Shown here piece by piece: positions 1-7,743 of a stretch of DNA of 36,182 nt. Within the stretch, counting starts at the first letter, position 1. Each line of letters opens with the position of its first letter. The position numbers were made by a program, and so were the translations under genes. Source of the DNA: an uncultured Acetatifactor sp. (GTDB taxonomy: Bacteria; Bacillota; Clostridia; Lachnospirales; Lachnospiraceae); assembly GCA_947588205.1 (NCBI GenBank), contig CANPYG010000020.1, positions 1 through 36,182 on the forward strand, given 5' to 3'. The notes below the pieces were generated by a model that was not told where the DNA came from, did no database searches, and saw only the letters and a program-made list of their open reading frames with translations.

Positions 1-1
1 G

Positions 2-394
2 GTGTCCATGAGCATTGGTGCAACTCCACGGAAAAGCTGTATAGCCGTAATCTCGGAAAAAGCGAAGGGATCGAACTCATTCAAATATTCTTTTGTCGGC
101 AAGGTTGACTTGCCCGAATGACCGACTGACCTGTCCAGCGCTGGGGAACGCCGGATGGGAACGGCAAAATTTTTTACACTTCTATTGCTTCTTTATCTTA
201 CACAAGCTATGGGCATTACAGACATATCTGTAACCGCTGCCGGAAACCTCATTACCAAGCTGAAGAAAGCAGGGCTAATTGAGGCCGTTAGCGGGCATTT
301 CCCTAAGCATATACGGGTTTGTTTAAGACGATTCCCGACAAATGCTCCCACAAGGTTCCGTTTCATTTTTTTCTGTCTTTTCGTAGTTTGGTAA
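2..394 (+). pseudogene. Gene remnants of unknown origin at left edge
   Basis: Two short open stretches that I cannot assign. The first runs in from the window edge in frame 2 and stops at 119-121 (39 codons, ending FVGKVDLPE). The second, 155-394, has no good ribosome site. Its residues of about 29-48 (GNLITKLKKAGLIEAVSGH) resemble the last helices of a winged-helix domain, such as those ending Fic or AlbA-type proteins. After that the frame becomes cysteine/arginine/phenylalanine-rich and looks non-coding. My reading is a degraded gene end; the family guess is weak. The usual upstream neighbour of ispG in related genomes (rseP) is not visible here. Confidence 0.22.
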
Positions 395-452
395 ATCGAG
401 AAGTTTCGCAGCAAACGTAGGAAAAGGGTATTTTGCTGTTCCGAATATTTTC

Positions 453-481
453 TTGCCAAAGAAGCGCAAAGCGGCTATAAT
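453..481 (+). promoter_or_regulatory. Sigma-A promoter for ispG-polC
   Basis: TTGCCA at 453-458, a 17-bp spacer, and a perfect TATAAT at 476-481. It lies 112 bp upstream of the ispG start, which gives a leader of about 105 nt that contains the three-copy repeat at 506-566. Confidence 0.75.
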
Positions 482-505
482 AAAACCGGACGGATGAGGG
501 CGGAA

Positions 506-566
506 CTGGCAAAAAGGCAGGAAGCCCTGGCAAAAGGCGGGAAACCTTAGAAAAAGGCAGGACGCC
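506..566 (+). repeat. Three-copy 20-21 bp tandem repeat in ispG leader
   Basis: Copies at 506-526, 527-546 and 547-566. All share the pattern AAAAGGCRGGAARCC with small changes (CTGG, CTGG, TTAG at the left end of each). It lies between the promoter and the ispG ribosome site (AAAGG, 578-582), so it would be transcribed. Confidence 0.7.
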
Positions 567-592
567 TGCCCATTGGGAAAGGATAGATTCAG

Positions 593-1651
593 ATGTCATA
601 CAGAGAGCATACAAAGCAGATCAAAATCGGGAACAGGGTGATCGGAGGGGGAAACCCCATACTGATCCAGTCCATGACCAATACCAGGACGGAAGATGTG
701 GAAGCCACGGTCGGGCAGATCCTCAAGCTGGAGGAGGCGGGCTGTGAGATCATTCGCTGCACCGTTCCTACCATGGAGGCCGCTAAAGCCTTGGGGGAAA
801 TCAAAAAGCGAATCCACATCCCTTTGGTGGCGGATATTCACTTTGACTATAAGATGGCCATTGCCGCCGTAGAGAACGGCGCCGATAAGATCCGCATCAA
901 TCCGGGAAACATCGGTTCCAGGGAACGGGTAAAGGCCGTGGTGGACGCCGCAAGGGAACGTAACATCCCCATCCGTGTGGGCGTCAACAGCGGTTCCCTG
1001 GAAAAGCATCTGATTGAAAAATATAATGGCGTGACCGCAGAGGGGATTGTGGAGAGCGCCTTAGATAAGGTACATATCATTGAAGACCTGGATTATGATA
1101 ATCTTGTGATCAGCATCAAATCCTCAGATGTGCTGATGTGCGTGAAGGCTCATGAGCTTTTGGCAGATAGGACCGGATACCCCCTTCATGTGGGAATTAC
1201 GGAGGCGGGGACTCTGTGGAGCGGCAACATCAAATCCGCAGCGGGCTTGGGCATCATTCTGTATCAGGGGATTGGGGATACGATCCGGGTTTCCCTGACG
1301 GGGGATCCCGTGGAGGAGGTTAAGTCTGCGAAGCTTTTGCTCCGTACCCTGGGACTCCGGAAAGGGGGAATCGAGGTGGTATCCTGTCCTACTTGCGGCA
1401 GGACCAGAATTGACTTGATCGGGCTGGCAGGGCAGGTAGAGCGCATGGCGGCGGATTATCCCCTGGATATCAAGGTGGCCGTTATGGGCTGTGTGGTAAA
1501 CGGTCCGGGAGAAGCGTTAGAAGCGGATCTTGGAATTGCAGGCGGCATTGGAGAGGGTCTGCTCTTCAAGAAGGGGCAGATTGTCCGTAAGGTGCCGGAA
1601 AATGAGCTCCTGGGGGTTCTAAAGGAGGAGCTGGATCATTGGCAGCAGTAA
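593..1651 (+). CDS. ispG: 4-hydroxy-3-methylbut-2-enyl diphosphate synthase (flavodoxin/ferredoxin), IspG
   Basis: Cytosolic [4Fe-4S] enzyme of the MEP isoprenoid pathway. It converts 2-C-methyl-D-erythritol 2,4-cyclodiphosphate to HMBPP. The 352-residue length is normal for the short bacterial form. The N-terminal TIM-barrel part carries QSMTNTRTEDV, the family hallmark. The C-terminal cluster domain shows the three cluster cysteines C265 and C268 (SCPTCGRT) and C300 (GCVVNGPGE), with the conserved glutamate E307. The start at 593 has AAAGG 10 nt upstream. polC follows after 87 bp with no terminator, so the two are probably co-transcribed. In many Lachnospiraceae ispG follows dxr and rseP; those are not upstream here. 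Confidence 0.97.
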   Translation: MSYREHTKQIKIGNRVIGGGNPILIQSMTNTRTEDVEATVGQILKLEEAGCEIIRCTVPTMEAAKALGEIKKRIHIPLVADIHFDYKMAIAAVENGADKIRINPGNIGSRERVKAVVDAARERNIPIRVGVNSGSLEKHLIEKYNGVTAEGIVESALDKVHIIEDLDYDNLVISIKSSDVLMCVKAHELLADRTGYPLHVGITEAGTLWSGNIKSAAGLGIILYQGIGDTIRVSLTGDPVEEVKSAKLLLRTLGLRKGGIEVVSCPTCGRTRIDLIGLAGQVERMAADYPLDIKVAVMGCVVNGPGEALEADLGIAGGIGEGLLFKKGQIVRKVPENELLGVLKEELDHWQQ

Positions 1652-1738
1652 GAAAACGGAGGCAGTACTGCGCATGACAGAAGCCAGAAAGCTGAAAGCA
1701 GCGGCTGCATGGATTGCTGGAAAAGATAGGATGGTAAT

Positions 1739-4700
1739 ATGGGCAAGGCATTTTTTGAAGTATTTCCTTCATTACAATTGGAAGGTTCCGTTCACGATAT
1801 TATGGAGCAGGCCAGCGTGGAGCGAATTTCTGCTACCAAAAAGAGAGATTCCCTGAAAATTTATCTCTACAGCACAAGGCTGATCCTCAAGGATGATATC
1901 TGGCAGACAGAACGGCAGATCAAAAGGCAGCTCTTTCCGCAAAATGAGCTTACGGTGAAGATTTATGAGCGTTTTGAGCTTTCCGCACAGTATACGCCCC
2001 AAAAGCTGATGGATATTTACCATGACAGCATCCAGGAAGAGCTGAGAGAATACAACCATATTCTATATAATTCCTTCCGTACCGCGCAGATTGACTATTC
2101 CCAGGAGGGGAGAGTCCTTTTCACCATAAAGGATAATGTGCTTGCCCGGGATACCGAAGAGGAACTGGTCCGTGTTCTGGAAAAAATCCTGGTGGAGCGC
2201 TGCGGATTCCCGGTAACTGTGGGCGTGGAGTACAAGCAGGTGAAGACTGAGGAAAAGGAGGAAACCCTGCAGGAGCTGTTTCGGGCTGCGGTGCAGGCGA
2301 AAAATCAGGATCGGTTCCTGGATGAGGAGGATGAACCCGTAGATTCCGCGCCCGCGAAGACAGACCGGAAGGGTCTCCTGTTGGGCATGGGATTTCAGGG
2401 GGATACTGTGTTGGAAGGCGGCAAAGGGGAGAAGAACGGCGCTGGAAACGTCGCTGAAAGCGGAGCCGATAATGACGGCGTTGACAATCATGGAGCTGGT
2501 CAATATGGCGCCGACAATCATTCAGGCGCAAAAAATGCGGGAGAAGCTGCTTTGAAAAAGACCGCTTCAGGAAAAGGCGATTTCAAGAAGGGAGAATACC
2601 GCAGAAATGGGGAATACCGCAGAAATGGAGAGTTCCGCAGAAGCGGAGAATACCGCCGAAATGCGGAGTTCCGCCGAAACGGCGGCTTTGACAGGGATCG
2701 TGTAAAGCGTTCCGATAACCCGGATGTCTTATACGGAAGGGATTTTGAAGGAGAACCCATTAAAATTGAAGAGATTATCGGCGAGATCGGAGAGGTCATC
2801 ATTCAGGGTAAGATCATCCGGTATGAGAAAAGGGAACTCAAAAATGAGAAATCCCTGATTTCCTTTGACGTTACGGATTTTACGGATACGATAACGGTAA
2901 AGCTTTTTGCGCGCAACGACCAGGTGGGCGAGATAGAGCAGGGAATTAAAAAGGACGAGTTTGTAAAGCTCAAAGGTATGAGCGTGATGGACCGGTTTGA
3001 TCATGATCTGACTATCGGTTCTTTGGTGGGCGTGATGAAGATTCCTGATTTTACCACGGGAAGAAAAGACAGGGCTCCTTTAAAGCGTGTGGAGCTTCAT
3101 TGCCATACCAAAATGAGCGACATGGACGGCGTTTCGGAAGCGAAGGACATTGTAAAGCGTGCTTATAAATGGGGGCACCGCGCCATTGCCATTACGGATC
3201 ACGGCGTCGTACAGAGCTTTACGGATGCCAACCACGTTTGGGAGGATCTGTGGAAGGCGGAGAGGGAGAAGCGCAAGGAAGCGGGGGATGGGAATCCGGA
3301 CAGGCAGGATTTCTTCAAGATCCTCTATGGCGTAGAGGCTTATCTGGTGGACGATTTAAAGGAAACCGTCACAGCGGATAAAGGGCAGGATCTGGGCGCG
3401 GATTTTGTGGTATTTGACATCGAAACGACTGGTTTTTCACCTGTGAAAAACCGTATCATAGAGATCGGTGCGGTGAAGGTATCCGGCGGGAGGATTGTGG
3501 ACAGATTTTCCACCTTTGTCAACCCGGATGTGCCCATCCCCTTTGAAATCGAGAAGCTGACCGGCATCAATGATGAAATGGTGATGGATTCCGCGGGGAT
3601 CGATGTGATTCTTCCGGAGTTTTTAGCCTTTTGTGAAGGAACTGTGCTTGTGGCGCACAACGCCGGCTTTGATATGGGCTTTATTCAGGAAAACGCCAGG
3701 AGATTGGGATTGGATGCCGGTTTTACCTATGTGGATACCGTGGCCATCGCCAGGGTGCTTTTGCCGAATCAGGCAAAGCATACGCTGGATGCCGTGGCAA
3801 AGACCATGGGCGTTTCTTTGGAAAATCATCACCGTGCTGTGGATGATGCCGAGGCTACTGCGGAAATTTTCGTAAAATTTATTCCCATGTTAAGGGAAAA
3901 TGGGTGCGAGACTCTGCGTCAGGTCAATGAGCTTGGAGCCTCCAGCGTGGAAGCGGTCAAAAGGCTTCCTTCTTATCATGCCATTATTTTGGCAAAGAAT
4001 GACCTGGGGCGGATCAATCTGTACCGACTCGTGTCTATGTCGCATTTGGATTACTTTAACAGGCATCCCAGGATTCCCAAGAGTCAGGTCGAGAAGTACC
4101 GTGACGGGCTGATCCTGGGGAGCGCCTGTGAGGCCGGGGAGCTTTACCGGGCGCTGTTGGATGAGAAATCCGATGCGGAAATCGCCAGGCTGGTGCGTTT
4201 CTATGATTATTTGGAGATCCAGCCGGTTGGCAATAACCGTTTTATGATCGATTCAGAAAAAATAAGCAATGTCAATTCCGTGGAGGATATTCAGAATCTG
4301 AACCGCCGCGTGGTGCAGCTGGGCGAGCAGTTCCACAAGCCGGTGGTGGCCACCTGCGATGTCCATTTCCTGGATCCGGAGGACGAGGTATACCGCCGTA
4401 TCATCATGGCGGGGAAAGGCTTTGAGGATGCGGACAGCCAGGCGCCCCTTTACCTGCATACCACGGAGGAGATGCTGGAGGAATTCTCTTATCTGGGAGA
4501 AGAGAAGGCGAAGGAGATTGTAATCACCAATACCAATCTGATCGCGGACATGATCGAGACCATTTCCCCGGTGCGTCCGGATAAATGCCCTCCTGTCATA
4601 GAGAACAGCGATAAGACCCTGACGGAGATCTGTTACACGAAAGCCCATGAGATGTATGGGGAGAAGCTGCCGGAGATTGTGGAGAAGAGGCTGGAAAAGG

Positions 4701-6484
4701 AGCTGCACTCCATTATCACCAACGGCTTTGCGGTGATGTATATTATCGCCCAGAAGCTGGTGTGGAAATCGGTGGAGGACGGTTATCTGGTAGGCTCAAG
4801 GGGCTCCGTGGGAAGCTCCTTTGTGGCCACCATGGCCGGCATCACAGAGATCAATCCCTTAAGCCCCCATTATCTATGTCCCAAGTGCCACTATGTGGAT
4901 TTCGATTCCGACGAGGTGAAGGCCTACAGCGGGCGGGCAGGCGTGGATATGCCGGATAAAATGTGCCCGGTCTGCGGCAATCGCCTGGACAAGCACGGCT
5001 TTGATATCCCTTTTGAAACCTTCTTAGGCTTCAAGGGCGATAAGGAGCCTGATATTGACCTGAATTTCTCGGGAGAATACCAGTCCAAGGCTCATAAGTA
5101 TACGGAGGTGATCTTCGGCGCGGGGCAGACCTTCCGCGCCGGCACCATCGCCACCCTGGCGGACAAAACCGCCTTTGGCTATGTGAAGAATTATTATGAA
5201 GAGCGGGGGATCCACAAGCGTACCTGCGAGATCAACCGGATCACCGAGGGCTGTACCGGCGTGAGAAGAAGCACCGGCCAGCATCCCGGGGGCATTGTGG
5301 TGCTGCCTATCGGACAGGACATCAATTCCTTTACCCCGGTGCAGCATCCCGCCAACGATATGACCACGGATACGGTCACCACCCATTTTGACTACCATTC
5401 CATCGACCATAACCTGTTAAAGCTGGACATTCTCGGTCATGATGATCCTACCATGATTAGGATGCTCCAGGATCTGACGGGGCGGGATCCTTTAACCATT
5501 CCCCTGGACGATCCCCAGGTCATGACCCTGTTCCAGAACACAAACGCCCTGGGCGTTACCCCGGAGCAGATCGGGGGCTGTAAGCTGGGGGCGCTGGGAA
5601 TCCCGGAGTTCGGCACGGATTTCGCCATGCAGATGCTCATCGAGGCGAAGCCCACCTCCTTTACCGATTTGGTGCGGATCGCCGGCTTAAGCCATGGCAC
5701 CGATGTGTGGCTGGGCAACGCCCAGACCCTGCTCCAGGAAGGGAAAGCCACCATTTCCACCGCCATCTGTACCCGTGACGATATCATGCTCTACCTGATC
5801 CAGATGGGCGTGGAGCCTTCCCTGGCATTTACCATTATGGAGAGCGTGCGGAAGGGCAAAGGTCTGAAGCCCGAATGGGAAACCGCCATGAAGGAAAAGA
5901 ATGTGCCTGACTGGTATATCTGGTCCTGCAAAAAGATCAAGTATATGTTCCCCAAAGCCCACGCCGCAGCCTATGTGATGATGGCGTGGAGGATCGCATA
6001 CTGCAAAATCAACTATCCCTTGGCTTATTACGCCGCATTTTTCAGTATCCGTGCCAAGGCCTTCTCCTATGAGCAGATGTGCCAGGGGCAAAAGCACCTT
6101 GAGGCAGTGATGGCGGATTATAAAAAGCGGATGGACAGCCTTTCCAATAAGGAGAAGGACGCTTACGGCGATATGCGCGTGGTGCAGGAGATGTATGTCA
6201 GGGGCTTTGAATTTATCCCCATCGATCTCTTTACGGCCCAGTCCCGCGCCTTCCAGGTGATCGACGGTAAAATCATGCCTTCCTTAAGCAGCATTGAAGG
6301 AATGGGGGATAAAGCCGCGGACGCCATCGTGGAGGCGGTGAAGGACGGTCCTTTCCTGTCCAAGGATGATTTTAGGGATCGGACGAAGGTGTCCAAGACG
6401 GTCGTTGACCTGATGGATCAGCTGGGGCTTCTGGGGAAGCTGCCCGAGTCCAACCAGATCAGCTTGTTTGATTTCGTATCATAG
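1739..6484 (+). CDS. polC: DNA polymerase III PolC-type, alpha subunit with 3'-5' exonuclease
   Basis: Replicative DNA polymerase of low-GC Gram-positives. It is 1581 residues, slightly longer than the usual 1430-1450. Order of domains: N-terminal domain (about 1-180); a low-complexity linker (about 195-325); an OB fold (about 340-435); PHP domain (HCHTKMSDMDG at 454-464, ITDHG at 485); a DEDDh exonuclease inserted in PHP (DIETTG 560-565, HNAGFD 640-645, HHRAVDD 697-703); and the polymerase core. The core has a zinc-finger CPKC (about 1047) / CPVC (about 1076) pair and the palm catalytic aspartates in DKEPDIDLNF (D1105, D1107). The C-terminus ends in NQISLFDFVS, a good match to a sliding-clamp-binding motif. 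The extra length comes from the linker, which holds five 18-bp tandem copies coding GEYRRN-like hexapeptides. Confidence 0.97.
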   Translation: MGKAFFEVFPSLQLEGSVHDIMEQASVERISATKKRDSLKIYLYSTRLILKDDIWQTERQIKRQLFPQNELTVKIYERFELSAQYTPQKLMDIYHDSIQEELREYNHILYNSFRTAQIDYSQEGRVLFTIKDNVLARDTEEELVRVLEKILVERCGFPVTVGVEYKQVKTEEKEETLQELFRAAVQAKNQDRFLDEEDEPVDSAPAKTDRKGLLLGMGFQGDTVLEGGKGEKNGAGNVAESGADNDGVDNHGAGQYGADNHSGAKNAGEAALKKTASGKGDFKKGEYRRNGEYRRNGEFRRSGEYRRNAEFRRNGGFDRDRVKRSDNPDVLYGRDFEGEPIKIEEIIGEIGEVIIQGKIIRYEKRELKNEKSLISFDVTDFTDTITVKLFARNDQVGEIEQGIKKDEFVKLKGMSVMDRFDHDLTIGSLVGVMKIPDFTTGRKDRAPLKRVELHCHTKMSDMDGVSEAKDIVKRAYKWGHRAIAITDHGVVQSFTDANHVWEDLWKAEREKRKEAGDGNPDRQDFFKILYGVEAYLVDDLKETVTADKGQDLGADFVVFDIETTGFSPVKNRIIEIGAVKVSGGRIVDRFSTFVNPDVPIPFEIEKLTGINDEMVMDSAGIDVILPEFLAFCEGTVLVAHNAGFDMGFIQENARRLGLDAGFTYVDTVAIARVLLPNQAKHTLDAVAKTMGVSLENHHRAVDDAEATAEIFVKFIPMLRENGCETLRQVNELGASSVEAVKRLPSYHAIILAKNDLGRINLYRLVSMSHLDYFNRHPRIPKSQVEKYRDGLILGSACEAGELYRALLDEKSDAEIARLVRFYDYLEIQPVGNNRFMIDSEKISNVNSVEDIQNLNRRVVQLGEQFHKPVVATCDVHFLDPEDEVYRRIIMAGKGFEDADSQAPLYLHTTEEMLEEFSYLGEEKAKEIVITNTNLIADMIETISPVRPDKCPPVIENSDKTLTEICYTKAHEMYGEKLPEIVEKRLEKELHSIITNGFAVMYIIAQKLVWKSVEDGYLVGSRGSVGSSFVATMAGITEINPLSPHYLCPKCHYVDFDSDEVKAYSGRAGVDMPDKMCPVCGNRLDKHGFDIPFETFLGFKGDKEPDIDLNFSGEYQSKAHKYTEVIFGAGQTFRAGTIATLADKTAFGYVKNYYEERGIHKRTCEINRITEGCTGVRRSTGQHPGGIVVLPIGQDINSFTPVQHPANDMTTDTVTTHFDYHSIDHNLLKLDILGHDDPTMIRMLQDLTGRDPLTIPLDDPQVMTLFQNTNALGVTPEQIGGCKLGALGIPEFGTDFAMQMLIEAKPTSFTDLVRIAGLSHGTDVWLGNAQTLLQEGKATISTAICTRDDIMLYLIQMGVEPSLAFTIMESVRKGKGLKPEWETAMKEKNVPDWYIWSCKKIKYMFPKAHAAAYVMMAWRIAYCKINYPLAYYAAFFSIRAKAFSYEQMCQGQKHLEAVMADYKKRMDSLSNKEKDAYGDMRVVQEMYVRGFEFIPIDLFTAQSRAFQVIDGKIMPSLSSIEGMGDKAADAIVEAVKDGPFLSKDDFRDRTKVSKTVVDLMDQLGLLGKLPESNQISLFDFVS
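2591..2680 (+). repeat. Five-copy 18-bp tandem repeat inside polC (GEYRRN)
   Basis: In-frame 18-bp units starting at 2591, 2609, 2627, 2645 and 2663. They encode GEYRRN, GEYRRN, GEFRRS, GEYRRN and AEFRRN (PolC residues 285-314). Upstream (about 2432-2540) is a looser Gly/Ala/Asp/Asn/His-rich stretch with repeated GADN/DNHGA motifs. The repeat lies in the linker before the OB fold, away from all catalytic motifs. Confidence 0.9.
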
Positions 6485-6547
6485 TAGAATAGTTCCGGCG
6501 GCTGGCAGTACTGATACAAAAAATTTTTCAAATTTTTCAAAAAACAC

Positions 6548-6576
6548 TTGCAATTTAGGAAAACTTGTATTATGAT
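6548..6576 (+). promoter_or_regulatory. Promoter of tRNA-Glu
   Basis: TTGCAA at 6548-6553, 17-bp spacer, TATGAT at 6571-6576. It lies 40 bp upstream of the mature tRNA 5' end, in an AT-rich stretch after polC. Confidence 0.65.
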
Positions 6577-6616
6577 AAACAAGTACTGCAAGCGAGCGCT
6601 GATGCAGATGAAGAAT

Positions 6617-6688
6617 GGCTCGTTGGTCAAGCGGTTAAGACGCCGCCCTCTCACGGCGGAAACAGGAGTTCGATTCTCCTACGAGCTG
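6617..6688 (+). tRNA. tRNA-Glu (anticodon CTC)
   Basis: The 72-nt cloverleaf can be read directly. The acceptor is GGCTCGT/ACGAGCT (first pair G-U) and the D stem is GTC/GAC. The anticodon stem CCGCC/GGCGG (6643-6647, 6655-6659) has loop CTCTCAC, with CTC at 6650-6652. The T stem AGGAG/CTCCT encloses TTCGATT. No CCA is encoded. It decodes GAG; a UUC-anticodon tRNA-Glu for GAA must lie elsewhere. It is a single-gene unit with its own promoter and terminator. Confidence 0.95.
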
Positions 6689-6722
6689 TTGACTATTTAA
6701 TGAATAGCCCAACCCAAGGATG

Positions 6723-6755
6723 CTGGAAGCCGAATGGTTTTCAGTTTTTCTTTTT
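6723..6755 (+). terminator. Rho-independent terminator of tRNA-Glu
   Basis: Hairpin CTGGAAGCC (6723-6731), loop GAAT, GGTTTTCAG (6736-6744). This is a 9-bp stem with two G-U pairs, followed directly by a T-rich tract at 6745-6755. Confidence 0.8.
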
Positions 6756-6793
6756 ATAAAAATTTTTATTAGAAAAAATTTATCAGAAATTTA

Positions 6794-6822
6794 TTGTGGA
6801 AGGGATGGAAAAGGTATATAAT
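6794..6822 (+). promoter_or_regulatory. Promoter of the zinc-ribbon gene
   Basis: TTGTGG at 6794-6799, 17-bp spacer, TATAAT at 6817-6822. It lies 36 bp before the start codon at 6859. Confidence 0.65.
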
Positions 6823-6858
6823 CAATCTATCAAATATATACCGAAAGGAGAAATTGGA

Positions 6859-7407
6859 ATGGCATTTTTTGATAAAGCGAGTGAAACCATCAATAATGTG
6901 AGCAAGGACGTTGTGGACAAGGCGAAGGAGATTAAGGAACTGGTCAGCCTGAATAACCAGATCGCCTCCCAGGAAACTCTTGTCAATAAGTATTACAGGG
7001 AATTGGGGCAGTTTGTGTATGAGAAGAAGGGTGAAGACATCGCTGAGCCTGTAGGGGAGAAGATCGCTCTGATCGATGCCACTTATGAAGAGATTGCCCG
7101 TCTTAAGAAGGAACTGATGAAGAAGAAGGGTTTGAAGGTATGTCCGAATTGTGGACATGAGATGGGCAAGGAGGACGCGTTCTGTTCCAAGTGCGGCGCG
7201 CCTGCACCGGTAGAGGAGACCCCTGTTGAAGAGGAGCCCGTTGAAGAGGAAGCGAACAGCGCCCCTGCAGAGGCCTGTGGCTGTGAGGAGAAGGCAGAGG
7301 AATGCGGCCGCTGTGAGGAGAAAGCGGAAGACTGCGGCTGTGATACCTGCGAAAAGACGGAAGAGGAAAAGCTGGAAGCCTGCAGCGGATGTGAGAATGC
7401 TCAATAA
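6859..7407 (+). CDS. Zinc-ribbon protein with cysteine/glutamate-rich tail, function unknown
   Basis: The start at 6859 is chosen for its ribosome site AAAGGAG (6844-6850); an upstream in-frame ATG at 6796 lies in the promoter. The protein is 182 residues with no signal peptide or membrane segment. Residues 1-95 are charged and probably helical or coiled-coil. A zinc ribbon follows: CPNCGHEM then CSKCGAP (two CxxC pairs). After that is a Pro/Glu linker and a tail with many CGC, CGRC and CDTC motifs between repeated EEKAEECG/EEKAEDCG units. Related proteins with a helical N-terminus and one zinc ribbon are common in Clostridia and have no assigned role. The cysteine-rich tail is unusual. It is a single-gene transcription unit between its promoter and a strong terminator. 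Confidence 0.8.
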   Translation: MAFFDKASETINNVSKDVVDKAKEIKELVSLNNQIASQETLVNKYYRELGQFVYEKKGEDIAEPVGEKIALIDATYEEIARLKKELMKKKGLKVCPNCGHEMGKEDAFCSKCGAPAPVEETPVEEEPVEEEANSAPAEACGCEEKAEECGRCEEKAEDCGCDTCEKTEEEKLEACSGCENAQ

Positions 7408-7471
7408 GCTGTGTTCCTGATGACCGAAGTGAGATATATCGAATAAGTATCATACTGAGTGCATAAAATAG

Positions 7472-7515
7472 CTGTCTGTAGAGGGATCATTTCTCTGCAG
7501 ACAGTTTTTCTTTTT
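7472..7515 (+). terminator. Strong terminator after the zinc-ribbon gene
   Basis: A 12-bp stem, CTGTCTGTAGAG paired with CTCTGCAGACAG (ends at 7504), one G-U pair, followed by TTTTTCTTTTT at 7505-7515. Confidence 0.9.
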
Positions 7516-7525
7516 GGGGAAAGGC

Positions 7526-7558
7526 TTGCAGCCAGGTTGCAGCCAGGTTGCAGCCAGG
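7526..7558 (+). repeat. Three perfect 11-bp direct repeats
   Basis: TTGCAGCCAGG occurs three times end to end (7526-7536, 7537-7547, 7548-7558). It lies between the upstream terminator and the topA promoter. No gene covers it. Confidence 0.9.
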
Positions 7559-7603
7559 CGGGAGGGATACAGGCGTAAGCGGAGGATGAGGTGAAAATTT
7601 TTC

Positions 7604-7632
7604 TTGCATGATTTTTATTTTTGGTGTATAGT
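7604..7632 (+). promoter_or_regulatory. Promoter of topA
   Basis: TTGCAT at 7604-7609, 17-bp spacer, TATAGT at 7627-7632. The leader to topA is about 105 nt. Confidence 0.6.
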
Positions 7633-7743
7633 GATTCACGATTAACGGAAAGCGCCTGGTCGTTCAGGGAAGTTTGGATGAAGGTCATATGGATCGGGTT
7701 ACAAATGAGGGTGAATACAGGATTATGAAGGGTGAGGTAGAGT

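Noticed and set aside
2591..2680. CRISPR array
   Set aside because: The repeats are 18 bp, contiguous and in frame inside polC with no spacers. No other repeat in the window has repeat-spacer structure.
7103..7453. 116-codon - strand frame over the zinc-ribbon gene
   Set aside because: Arg/Ser/Pro-rich antisense shadow that runs into the region before the terminator; no start signal.
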